DNA from: Candidatus Caldilinea saccharophila
GTDB taxonomy: Bacteria; Chloroflexota; Anaerolineae; Caldilineales; Caldilineaceae
Assembly: GCA_016710365.1 (NCBI GenBank)
Contig: JADJVW010000024.1
Span: 30,144-94,143 of the forward strand
Direction: 5' to 3'
Length of the DNA: 64,000 bases
The translations under genes and the position numbers were made by a program. Position 1 is the first letter of the stretch. Each line of letters begins with the position of its first letter. The notes beneath the pieces are model-generated. The model made no database searches. It saw only the letters and a list, made by a program, of their open reading frames with translations, and was not told the DNA's origin. Below, one piece after another: positions 44,527 to 52,989 of this stretch.

Positions 44527-47500
44527 ATGGACCCCATCACTTTTATTGTCGCGGCGCTGGCCGCGGGCGCCGCGGCCGGGCTAACTTCTACCGCCGAGGA
44601 GGCCGTCAAGGATGCCTATTCTGGCCTCAAGCAATGGCTCCAAGAGCGCTATGCCGGTGTCACTCTTGCTGGGCTGGAGCGCGATCCAAAGTCGCCCAAT
44701 CGCCAGGGCGTGCTGGCCGAAGACCTGGCGGCTGCGGGCGCGGCCGACGACGCCGAACTAAAGGCAAAAGCTGACGAACTGCTGGCCTTGCTGGCGAAGT
44801 CACCGGCAGGGCGTGAGGCCGCAGCCGGCGCCGGCATCATCCTGCGCGATGTCGAAGTCGGGCAGAATCTGACCGCTGAGGACATAATTGCCGGCGGCAC
44901 CGGCTTTTTCGCCGAACGCGTCAAGGTGCAGGGTGACCTGACCATCCGCGGCGTCGATGCTGGCCGCGGCGGGGCGCCCGACCCAAACTCTTAGCGGCGG
45001 CGCGCGCCGATGTCGGGCGCGCTGCCGCCGCGATCACCCATTCCACGGTCGGCGGCTCCATCTACGTCTACCTGGGGACACAGCGCAACGATGCACGGCT
45101 GGCCGCGACCTATCTGCGCACCGTCGCTGCCGATGCCAGTATCCTGCCGTGGAGTATCGTCGACCCCAATCTGGCGGACCCAGACCGCGGCGATCTGCTG
45201 CGGCTGGCCGACGTCTACACCGACCTCGACACGACCGACCTGCGCCGCATGGAACGCGAGGAAGAACTGCGCGACTTCATGGCGCATCTCCACGAGATGC
45301 AGCGGGTGCCGGCGCAGGAGGGCGGTAGACGCCAGCCCATATCTGCTGATTCTGGGCGACCCGGGGTCGGGCAAATCGACCTTTGTCAAGCACTTGGCGC
45401 ACCTTTGCCATGGCCGCGCCGACCGCCGATCCGGCGGCGGCGCTGGCCGGCCTATCGCCCTGGAACCACGGCTGGATGTTACCGGCGCGCGTCGAACTGC
45501 GCTACGTAGCGGCCTATGCCGCACGCACGAAAAAGCCCGGTGACGCCAACCTGCTGCGCGCCTTTCTGCACGACCAACTGTGTGAAGCGCGCAAGGAGGA
45601 AGTCTGGACCTGGCTGGGCGAGGCGCTGGACGATCCACGCCAGCCCGTCCTGTTGCTGCTCGACGGACTCGACGAGGCGCCCAGAGAGCAGCGCCAGGTC
45701 ATGGTGGACCTGGTGCATGACTGGCGTCGTCACAACGCACACCATCGACTGGTCGTCACCTGCCGGCCCTACGCCTACATCGGCCAGCCGTGGCGGCTGC
45801 GCGGTTTCCGCGAAGTGACGTTGGCGCCCTTTAGTAGCGCACAGATCGACCGCTTTGTCGCCAACTGGTACACCCGGCTGGCCGGGTTGAGCCGGTTGAC
45901 CGCCGCCAAAGCCAAGGAAGGCAGCAAGCAGCTTCAGGAAGCGCTGCGTCGTGAGGACCTGCACAGCCTGGCCGAGCGCCCGCTGCTGCTGACTGTGATG
46001 GCGCAGTTACACTCCTTCACCGGCAGCCTGCCCGACGACCGCACCCAACTCTATGCCGAAGCCGTCAACCTGCTGCTGCTGCGCTGGGAAAGCCGCATCG
46101 GTGCGGGCGAACGCACACTGGTGCAGCAGCTTGACGTGCCCGGCCTCAAGCTCAGCGATCTGGAAGCGGGTTTGTTCGCCGTTGCCTTCCATGCCCACGA
46201 AGCCACGCCAGGCGCGGATGACACAAATGGCGGTGACACTGCCGACGTCGACGAGGCGGAACTTTGCAAGTGGCTGCGCCCCTACCTGGGCAACAGCTAC
46301 GACAAAGCCGAGCAGTTCGTGCTCTATATCCGCGAGCGCGCCGGGCTGCTTATCCGCCGCAAGAGCGAAGCCTACACCTTCCCACATCGCACCTTCCAGG
46401 AGTTTCTGGCCGCCTGTCACCTGACTGGGCTGCTCGACTATCCGCGCGAAGCGGCGCAGCTGGTGCGCGACGACTTCGACCGCTGGCGCGAGGTCTTTGT
46501 GCTGGCAGCCGGGCACGCCGCGCGTACGCAGCGGCTGGGTCAGGCCATCGCCGCGGTCAACGCGCTCTGCCCGCACGACCCACCGCCGGCCAACCGTGCC
46601 GCAACGGATGCAGCGGAGTGGCAGCGCGCTGAACTCGCCGGCGAGGCGTTGTTGGAGATTGGGATGGTGGGCGTGCAGCGCGAGCCGGCGGGGCAGGCTG
46701 TGCACAGCCGCGTCCAGGCGTGGCTGGCGCAGGGTATTCGCCGCCACGAGCTACTTGCCGCACGCGAGCGAGTTACTGCCGGCGTGACCCTGGCCAAGCT
46801 GGGCGAGTGCTCGATCCCATGCAGATGAAATTTTGCTGCGTGCCCGCCGGTCCCTTGCGTATGGGCGAAGGCAAGGAGCAGTACACGCACGACCTGAACT
46901 ACACCCTACTGGGTCGCCCGTTTCCCGATCACCAACGCGCAGTATCGGGCATTTGTTGACGCGGGTGGCTATCAGGAACCGCGCTGGTGGGCAGAAGCCA
47001 CAGCGGCAGGTTACTGGAAAAAGGGCAAGGCAACGGACTGGCAAAAGAAACGCTGGCGGACAGAACCAGTAGATTATGGCGAACCTTTCATCTTGCCCAA
47101 CCACCCAGTCGTCGGGGTGACTTGGTACGAAGCACTGGCCTTCACCCGCTGGCTGGACGAACAATATGGGCGCCGGCAACCTGCCGGCTGGCCTGCACAT
47201 CAACCTGCCCAACGAGCCGGAATGGGAGAAAGCCGCCCGCGGTGGACTGCACATGCCCGCCGCAGCGCTGATCAGGTACGGCGATGCGCTCAACGCCGGT
47301 GCACCGCCCCCAGTTGCCCAGGCGAACCGGCTACCAGGGCGAGCCTATCCGTGGGGCGACGAACCCGATCCCGAACGCGCCAACTACAGCGCGACCGCCA
47401 TCGGCGCGACCAACGCCGTGGGCTGCTTTGCATTTGGCGCCAACCCTTATGGTGTGGAAGAATTGGCAGGCAATGTGTGGGAGTGGACGCGTAGTCTGTG

Positions 47501-47705
47501 GGTAGAGAAATTTCCCTATCGAATTGAGAAGAGTCGGGAGGATTTGGCGGCGGGAGAATTGAAATCGCGTGTGTTACGTGGCGGTGCGTATTACAATGAG
47601 CCGGGCGGCGTGGGTTGCGGCGTGCGTTACGGGTACCTCCCGGGCTACGGGTACCGGTACGGCGGGTTTCGAGTGGTGCTGTCCCCATTTACCTCTGGCC
47701 GCTGA
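44527..47705 (+). CDS. DGR target 1: NACHT ATPase with variable FGE/C-type-lectin domain (multiple frameshifts)
   Basis: About 1,060 residues. The N-terminus is alanine-rich and helical (MDPITFIVAALAAGAAAGL), followed by a motif shared with target 2 (GIILRDVEVGQNLTAE, residues 103-118). The NACHT ATPase has Walker A LGDPGSGKSTF and Walker B VLLLLDGLDEAP, then YTFPHRTFQEFLAACHLTG. The C-terminal formylglycine-generating-enzyme-like domain (VPAGPLRMGEGKEQYTH, EWEKAARGG, AGNVWEWTRS, VLRGGAYYNEPGG) adopts the C-type-lectin fold in known DGR targets and carries VR1. The frame changes near 44980, 45320, 45412, 46805, 46918 and 47165, and each new frame continues the same homology to target 2. It is probably a real gene with sequence errors, but decay is possible. 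It is inferred to be a ligand-sensing conflict protein. Confidence 0.82.
47604..47684 (+). repeat. DGR variable region VR1
   Basis: An 81-bp segment at the 3' end of target 1, aligned without gaps to TR (48470-48550). It differs at 14 positions, all of which are adenines in TR (14 of 19 in the variable core). Codons 9-20 are affected. The invariant end GGGTTTCGAGTGGTGCTGTC matches TR and VR2 and is the likely IMH where mutagenic homing begins. All variable codons remain sense codons (many Tyr and Gly). Confidence 0.95.
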
Positions 47706-47828
47706 GCGCTCTGGTCTCTGGCTCTCTGATCTTCTGCGGTGCGCAGCGCCGCCCTCTGGGGGTCTGGGGCGCAGCCCCAGCCGCGCGGGAAATAGTACAA
47801 CGGATTCGAGGAAGGAACGGATTTGGTC
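47703..47828. repeat. 126-bp repeat downstream of VR1 with hairpins
   Basis: Identical over 126 bp to 52864-52989 downstream of VR2. It contains a 5-bp stem, 3-nt loop hairpin at 47734-47746 (CTGCG/CGCAG) and a 7-bp stem, 3-nt loop hairpin at 47764-47780 (CTGGGGC/GCCCCAG), 80 nt past VR1. In the Bordetella phage DGR a DNA hairpin just after the IMH promotes homing. These may play that part or end transcription. Confidence 0.85.
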
Positions 47829-47906
47829 TCGCGGCGCAAGGGCGCGTTGCTGTCATCTGCGAAGTGGCGCTGCGCTGAGTTCCAGTTCTTGCGACAGGAG
47901 TTTTGT

Positions 47907-48257
47907 ATGGCAGACGAAGAGATGGTTATATTCATCCGCACCTTCGACTTGCTCACCTGGCTGCTGCCGGCGAGCGAGAATTTCCCGCGCGCGTATCGCC
48001 ACAGTTTCACGCAGCGCACGCTGGATGCGGCCTTCGACCTGCGCGAGCGGCTGGAGGAGGCCAACGCACGCAAGGGCAGCGCGCGCCTGGCCCAGCTTCG
48101 CCTGGCCGACGAGGCGCTGAGCAAATTGCGCGTCTACTTGCGCCTGGCCGAGCGCTGGCAGTGGCTCTCGCCGGGGCAGTATCAGCACGTGGCGCACATG
48201 GTGGCCGAGATCGGGCGTATGTTGGGCGGGTGGATCAAGCAGACGAGTGGCGCATAA
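47907..48257 (+). CDS. avd: DGR accessory variability determinant Avd
   Basis: A 116-residue basic, wholly helical protein that fits the Avd/23S-rRNA-intervening-sequence four-helix-bundle family: MVIFIRTFDLLTWLLPASEN for helix 1, FDLRERLEEANA for helix 2, LRLADEALSKLRVYLRLAER for helix 3 and QYQHVAHMVAEIGRMLGGWI for helix 4. In DGRs Avd forms a barrel-shaped pentamer that binds the reverse transcriptase and the template RNA and is needed for cDNA synthesis. The start is ATG 47907, with ACAGGAG just upstream (47894-47900). It lies between VR1 and TR, the usual place. The frame is intact. Confidence 0.92.
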   Translation: MADEEMVIFIRTFDLLTWLLPASENFPRAYRHSFTQRTLDAAFDLRERLEEANARKGSARLAQLRLADEALSKLRVYLRLAERWQWLSPGQYQHVAHMVAEIGRMLGGWIKQTSGA

Positions 48258-48289
48258 CCCGGTCGTTTTGGTATCGATTCAGCCAAATG

Positions 48290-48380
48290 GCAATGGCACG
48301 CGGATGACGCGGATTCGGCAGATAGCTGCGGATTCGATCAGCGAAAATCTGCCTGATCCGCGTCATCCGCGTGCCATTGC
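48290..48380. repeat. Long inverted repeat between avd and TR
   Basis: Arms 48290-48323 and 48347-48380 (34 nt, 32 pairing) around a 23-nt loop. The second arm and part of the loop share 39 identical bases with the palindrome at 53308-53380 beyond target 2. It belongs to the dispersed CGGAT family. In RNA it would end the avd message or set the 5' boundary of a TR transcript. Confidence 0.75.
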
Positions 48381-48469
48381 TTGACCGTTTCGGTTGCGCC
48401 TGAATCGTCACTCGTTTTGTAGGCAATCGCCGGCGCTATGGCGCTGGTTCTTGCGGGGGCAGGCTCACA

Positions 48470-48550
48470 GGCGGCGTGGGTTGCGGCGTGCGTAACAGGA
48501 ACAACCCGAACAACGAGAACCAGAACAACGGGTTTCGAGTGGTGCTGTCC
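48470..48550 (+). repeat. DGR template repeat TR
   Basis: 81-bp non-coding template matching VR1 and VR2. Its variable core (48494-48529) has eight AAC codons plus AGG, GAG and CAG, the adenine-rich design typical of DGR templates, while the flanks GCGGCGTGGGTTGCGGCGTG and TTTCGAGTGGTGCTGTCC are identical in all three copies. The template RNA from here is copied by the reverse transcriptase with random insertion opposite adenines. Homology may begin two bases earlier. An ATG upstream of the core lets a frame run through TR into the RT gene, but this is not the RT start. Confidence 0.95.
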
Positions 48551-48850
48551 ACATGTTTCCAGGTGATGCTGGCTGTCCCGCCGGAAGTGCCTGGCGGCTA
48601 CTGGCTTCCAGGCCGAGGCGAAACATGGCGGAGTCTGTCCCTGGCCGCGCCGGCAGGCGCTGATCTGCCGGCCGGGCAAATAGCAACGGCCCTGCACCCT
48701 GGGCAATGTCCCTGGTGCAGGGCTATCGGCCTCCATATAGATGGGGCGCCAATCGTACGGACACTGATACATCGTGTCCGTCGGCCAATAAAGACACGAT
48801 GTATCGGTGTCCGTACCGTTTTCAGCCTTGCAAGCCCGGAATCCACCGCC
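48551..48850 (+). other. Structured spacer between TR and the reverse transcriptase gene
   Basis: Non-coding, with four successive inverted repeats: 48589-48594/48608-48613 (6 bp), 48649-48656/48665-48672 (8 bp), 48689-48698/48714-48723 (10 bp) and 48755-48778/48793-48816 (24 bp with one mismatch, 14-nt loop). In characterised DGRs the RNA 3' of TR is structured and primes cDNA synthesis with Avd and RT. This stretch is in the right place to do that. The long final hairpin could also shield the RT start codon. Confidence 0.7.
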
Positions 48851-49888
48851 ATGTACGCACAGGTCTGTAGTTGGGAAAATCTGTTGCTGGCCTATCGTCG
48901 CGCCAGTAAAGGCAAACGCGGCCATGCCAACGTCGCCGCGTTTGAGCACCACCTCGAAGAGAACCTCGTCGATCTGCAGGACGATCTGCTCACACAATGC
49001 TACTGGCCCGGCGCCTATGCCAGTTTCTACATCCACGAGCCAAAGCGCCGGCTCATCTCTGCCGCACCCTTTCGCGACCGCGTCGTTCATCATGCTCTGT
49101 GCAATCTGCTCGAGCCGATCTTCGAGCGCAGTTTCGTGGCCGGTTCCTACGCCAACCGCCGAGGCAAGGGCACGCACCGGGCGCTGGATCGGGTACAGCA
49201 ACTGGCGCGGCGCCATCGCTTTGTGCTGCAATGTGATGTTCGCCAGTTCTTTCCGAGCATCGACCACGCCGTCTTGCGCGACATCCTGGCGCGCAAGATT
49301 GATGACGCGCAGGTGCTGTGGCTCGTCGACCAGATCCTGGCTGGCGGCGCCGGTGTGCTCAGTGAAGCCTATGACATGGTCTACTTCCCCGGCGACGATC
49401 TCTTTGCCGCCAACCGCCCGCGCGGCCTACCCATCGGCAACCTCACGAGTCAGTTCTGGGCCAACTGCTATCTGAATCCCTTCGACCACTTCGTGCTGCG
49501 CGAACTGCGCTGCCTCGCCTACGTGCGCTATGTCGACGACTTTCTGCTCTTTGGCGACGACAAGGCGCAGTTGTGGCAGTGGAAGGCGGCGATCGAGCAG
49601 CGGCTGCGACGGTTCCGGATGACAATCCATCCCGGCGCGCACCCGCGGCCAGTGGCCGAAGGCATTCCGTTTCTGGGCTTCCGAATTTTTCCGGATCATC
49701 GTCGTCTCAAACGGCGTAAGGGTGTATACTACGCACGCAAGTTGCGCGTGCTCGTCAAGCAATACCGTCAGGCGGGCCGCAAGGAACGCACACCCATCGA
49801 CGCCAGCGTGCGCGGCTGGGTCAACCATGTGCGCTATGCCAACACCCTTGGCCTGCGCAAAGCCATCTTCCGGCAGGTGAAGCTATGA
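48851..49888 (+). CDS. DGR reverse transcriptase
   Basis: A 345-residue retron/group-II-like reverse transcriptase of the DGR type. Fingers and palm motifs are complete: FVLQCDVRQFFPSIDH with catalytic Asp129, GLPIGNLTSQFWANCYL at 192-208 with the DGR-type SQ in motif 4, and YVRYVDDFLLF holding the YVDD box at 227-230. Motif 6-7 sequences IPFLGFRIFPDHRRLKRR and the thumb-like C-terminus (DASVRGWVNHVRYAN) complete it. No maturase or endonuclease domain is present, as expected. The start is ATG 48851. The frame is open upstream through TR, but that part is non-coding. The ribosome-binding site is weak. The stop overlaps the ATG of target 2 (ATGA), coupling their translation. Confidence 0.95.
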   Translation: MYAQVCSWENLLLAYRRASKGKRGHANVAAFEHHLEENLVDLQDDLLTQCYWPGAYASFYIHEPKRRLISAAPFRDRVVHHALCNLLEPIFERSFVAGSYANRRGKGTHRALDRVQQLARRHRFVLQCDVRQFFPSIDHAVLRDILARKIDDAQVLWLVDQILAGGAGVLSEAYDMVYFPGDDLFAANRPRGLPIGNLTSQFWANCYLNPFDHFVLRELRCLAYVRYVDDFLLFGDDKAQLWQWKAAIEQRLRRFRMTIHPGAHPRPVAEGIPFLGFRIFPDHRRLKRRKGVYYARKLRVLVKQYRQAGRKERTPIDASVRGWVNHVRYANTLGLRKAIFRQVKL

Positions 49889-52866
49889 ACCCCGATCCCG
49901 TCCAGTGGATCAGCGACAACCGTGAGTGGATCTTTTCCGGCATCGGCGTGGTGATCGTCACCGCGATCCTTGGCGGCGTGTGGCGGATGGTGCGGCGTCG
50001 TCCGCAATCGGGGTCGCCTGCACCAACGCCGGCGCGCCCGGCGCAGACCGTGATCGAGGCGCCGACAACGGCCGGCGCGATCCTGACCGGCGTCGAGGCG
50101 GGCGGTAACATTTCGATCGAAACGCATGTTCACGCGCCCGACGACCCCAGCCAGCCCGACCCCGCCGCGCTGGAGCGCGCCTATCTGGAGCGGCTCTACC
50201 AGCAGGCCAACACGCTGACACTGGCCGGCATCGACCCGAAAGCCGCGGCCGACGCCGATGCCGGGCTGGAACTGGCCGCGGTCTACACCGCGCTGCTGAC
50301 GCAGACGCCCGATCTCGACGCGGTGCGCGGCATGGCCCGGCGCGAGGACCTGGAAGCGCTGGCCAGGGACGCCAAAGCGCGCCGTCTTTCCGCCGTGGCG
50401 CAGCTTGATCGTGAGGCGCGGCTCGTGCTGCTTGGCGACCCTGGCGCCGGCAAGACGACCTTCGTCAACTTTGCCACGCTTTGCCTGGCCGGCGCGCGGC
50501 TGCGTGACAAGCCGGCCACCCTGGCGCTGCTCACCGCGCCGCTGCCGCAAGATGATGAGCAGCGCCGCCGCGAGGAGAAGCCGGCGCCGCAGCCCTGGCG
50601 TCACGGCGCGCTGTTGCCCGTGCGCGTGATCCTGCGCGACTTTGCCACGCGCGGGCTGGCCGATGGGGACGGCGCGCCAGGCGCTGAGCGTGTGCTGCGC
50701 TTCATCGCCACCGAACTCGACGGCTGTGGTCTGGCCGCCTATGCGCCCTTCCTGCGCAAACACCTGCTGGAGCAGGGTGGGCTGGTGCTCTTCGATGGGT
50801 TGGACGAGGCGCCCGAGGCCGACCGCCGCCGCGTGCAGATCAAGCAGGTGGTGGACGACTTTGCCCGCACGCATAAAAAGTGCCGCGTCGTCGTCACCAG
50901 CCGCACCTATGCCTATCAGCAGCAGGAGTGGCGACTGCATGGCTTTGCCGAAGCGGTGCTCGAGCCTTTTACGCGGCCGCAGATCGCCGCGTTCGTGGAT
51001 CGCTGGTACGCGCACGTGGCCGTGGTGCGCCACTTGAACGCCGGCGATGCGCGCGGTCGCGCCGAACTGCTCAAGCGCGCGATCTTTGGCAGCGACCGCC
51101 TCTATGCGCTGGCGGAGCGCCCGCTGCTGCTGACGCTGATGGCGAGTTTGCACGCCTGGCGCGGCGGTGCGCTGCCCGACAGGCGCGTCGACCTCTACGC
51201 CGATGCCGTGAGCCTGCTCATGGAGTGGTGGGAGAGCCAGCGTGTCGTGCGCAACGAACGCAGCGAGACGGTGCTGATCCAGCCCAGCCTGGTGGAGACG
51301 CTCAAGGTGGGGCGGGCGCCGATTCTGGCGCAACTCAGCCGCCTGGCCTATGAAGCGCACAGCCGCCAGCCCGCGCTCACCGGTACGGCTGACATTGCCG
51401 AGAGCGACCTCGTTGCCGCGCTGCTCGACATCAGCCAGAACCCCGATGTCAAGCCGCGGCTGCTGGTCGAGTATCTGAGCAACCGAGCCGGGCTGCTCAC
51501 CCCGCGCGGGGTCAAGGTCTACACCTTCCCGCACCGCACCTTCCAGGAGTACCTGGCCGCCTGTCACCTGACCGGCGACGCGTTCTTTCCCGACCATGTG
51601 GCCGAACTGGCGCGGGGCGACCCCACCCGCTGGCGCGAGGTGGCGCTGCTGGCCGGCGCCAAGGCCGCGGGCGGCACGACCTTTGCCATCTGGTCGCTGG
51701 TTGATGCGCTCTGCCACCGCGACCCGGACGCCGCCGCGTATGGCGTCGAGGATGAGTGGGGCGCGCTGCTGGCGGGGCAGGCGCTGGCCGAGACTGCGGA
51801 CCTGGGGACGATCGCCGCCCGCAACCAGCCCAAGCTGAGCAGGGTGCGCGGCGGGCTGCTGCACGTCCTGCGCGGAAAAGATCTGCCGGCGGTGGAGCGC
51901 GCGTTGGTCGGCGCGTGCTGGCCAAGCTGGGCGACCCGCGGCCGGAAGTGACCGACGTGTTGGCGATGCACTTTTGCCATGTTCCGGCCGGGCCGTTTGT
52001 GATGGACGAGGGCAAGGAGCAGTACACGCACGACCTGGCGTATGCTTACTGGGTTGCCCGCTTCCCGGTCACCAACGCCCAGTATCAGGCGTTTGTGGCG
52101 GCCGGCGGCTATGCCGACAAGCGCTGGTGGCGCGAGGCGCAGCAGGCGAGCTACTGGAAGGACGGCAAGGCAAGGTCTTGGCGTGTCGATGACTGGCGTT
52201 CAACCGCGTTCGACTACGGCGACCCGTACAACCTGCCCAACCACCCCGTCGTGGGCGTGACGTGGTACGAGGCGCTGGCCTTTTCGCGCTGGCTGGACGA
52301 GCATTATGGGAAGGCGGGAGTGCTCCCCCGCCGGGCTGCATGTCAACCTGCCCAACGAGCCCGAATGGGAGAAGGCGGCGCGCGGCGGCCAGTCGCTCCT
52401 GGACGAGTCGCTGCTCTGTGCAGCGGGCGATCTGCCGGACGCTACGCCGGGGTCGCCGTTCAGTCTCAACCCCATGCCGGGGCGGCGCTTCCCGTGGGGC
52501 GACGATCCCGACGCCGAACGCGCCAACGCCGCAGAAAGCCAGGTGGGAAGTTCGAGCGCAGTGGGCGTGTTTGCCACCGGCGTCAGCCCCTACGGTGTTG
52601 AGGAAATGGCCGGCAATGTATGGGAGTGGACACGCAGCTTATATGATTTGGAGAGTCAGAACTCCAAGTTCCATCTGCCTTACCAAACCGACGAGCGCGA
52701 GAACCTGGCCGCAGGTGCTGCGGCGGCGCGTGTGTTACGTGGCGGTGCGTATTACAATGAGCCGGGCGGCGTGGGTTGCGGCGTGCGTGACGGGAACTAC
52801 CCGGACTTCGGGAGCCGGCTCAGCGGGTTTCGAGTGGTGCTGTCCCCATCCACCTCTGGCCGTTGA
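49885..52866 (+). CDS. DGR target 2: membrane-anchored NACHT ATPase with variable FGE/C-type-lectin domain (frameshifted)
   Basis: 994 codons. One transmembrane helix near the N-terminus (IFSGIGVVIVTAILGGVW, residues 16-33) is followed by a Pro-rich linker, the motif GAILTGVEAGGNISIE (64-79) shared with target 1, and a NACHT domain with Walker A LGDPGAGKTTF (Lys190) and Walker B LVLFDGLDEAP (300-310). The C-terminal FGE-like domain (VPAGPFVMDEGKEQYTH, VGVTWYEALAFSRWLDE, NEPEWEKAARGGQ, AGNVWEWTRSLYD) ends in VR2. The frame changes near 51908 (between NACHT and lectin parts) and near 52307-52328 (after LDEHYG). The start overlaps the RT stop. It is inferred to sense a ligand with its diversified lectin face and signal through NACHT oligomerisation at the membrane. 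No separate effector domain is visible. Confidence 0.88.
52765..52845 (+). repeat. DGR variable region VR2
   Basis: 81 bp, gap-free against TR, with 12 substitutions, all at TR adenines. The outcome differs from VR1 at nearly every variable codon (Asp, Gly, Asn, Tyr, Pro, Asp, Phe, Gly, Ser, Arg, Leu, Ser), so the two targets have been mutagenised independently. No stop codon is created. The IMH-like end is identical to TR. Confidence 0.95.
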
Positions 52867-52989
52867 GCGCTCTGGTCTCTGGCTCTCTGATCTTCTGCGG
52901 TGCGCAGCGCCGCCCTCTGGGGGTCTGGGGCGCAGCCCCAGCCGCGCGGGAAATAGTACAACGGATTCGAGGAAGGAACGGATTTGGTC
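52864..52989. repeat. 126-bp repeat downstream of VR2 with hairpins
   Basis: Exact copy of 47703-47828, including the CTGGGGC/GCCCCAG hairpin at 52925-52941. With the identical 60 bp before the VR it makes a 263-bp block (52727-52989 versus 47566-47828) differing only in the VR core and three bases near the stop codon. Confidence 0.85.

Noticed and set aside
44527..44994. A separate 155-residue gene before the NACHT gene
   Set aside because: The TAG at 44992 is reached only in one frame. The next frame continues without a gap into sequence homologous to target 2 (LPWSIVDPNLADPDRGDLLR then the NACHT domain), so it is the N-terminus of target 1 cut by a frame change.
44980..47165. Programmed frameshifting in the DGR target genes
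   Set aside because: There are six changes in target 1 with no slippery heptamer common to them, and similar breaks occur in unrelated housekeeping genes across the window.
48476..48850. A start codon at 48476 that would make the reverse transcriptase 470 residues long
   Set aside because: That extension translates TR itself and the hairpin spacer (GCGVRNRNNPNNENQNNG). DGR templates are non-coding, and the conserved RT begins at ATG 48851 with the normal DGR RT length.
48551..48850. The 24-bp hairpin at 48755-48816 as an intrinsic terminator
   Set aside because: No U-tract follows the stem (CGTTTTCAGCC), and termination there would separate the RT from TR. A structural or regulatory role is more likely, though not shown.
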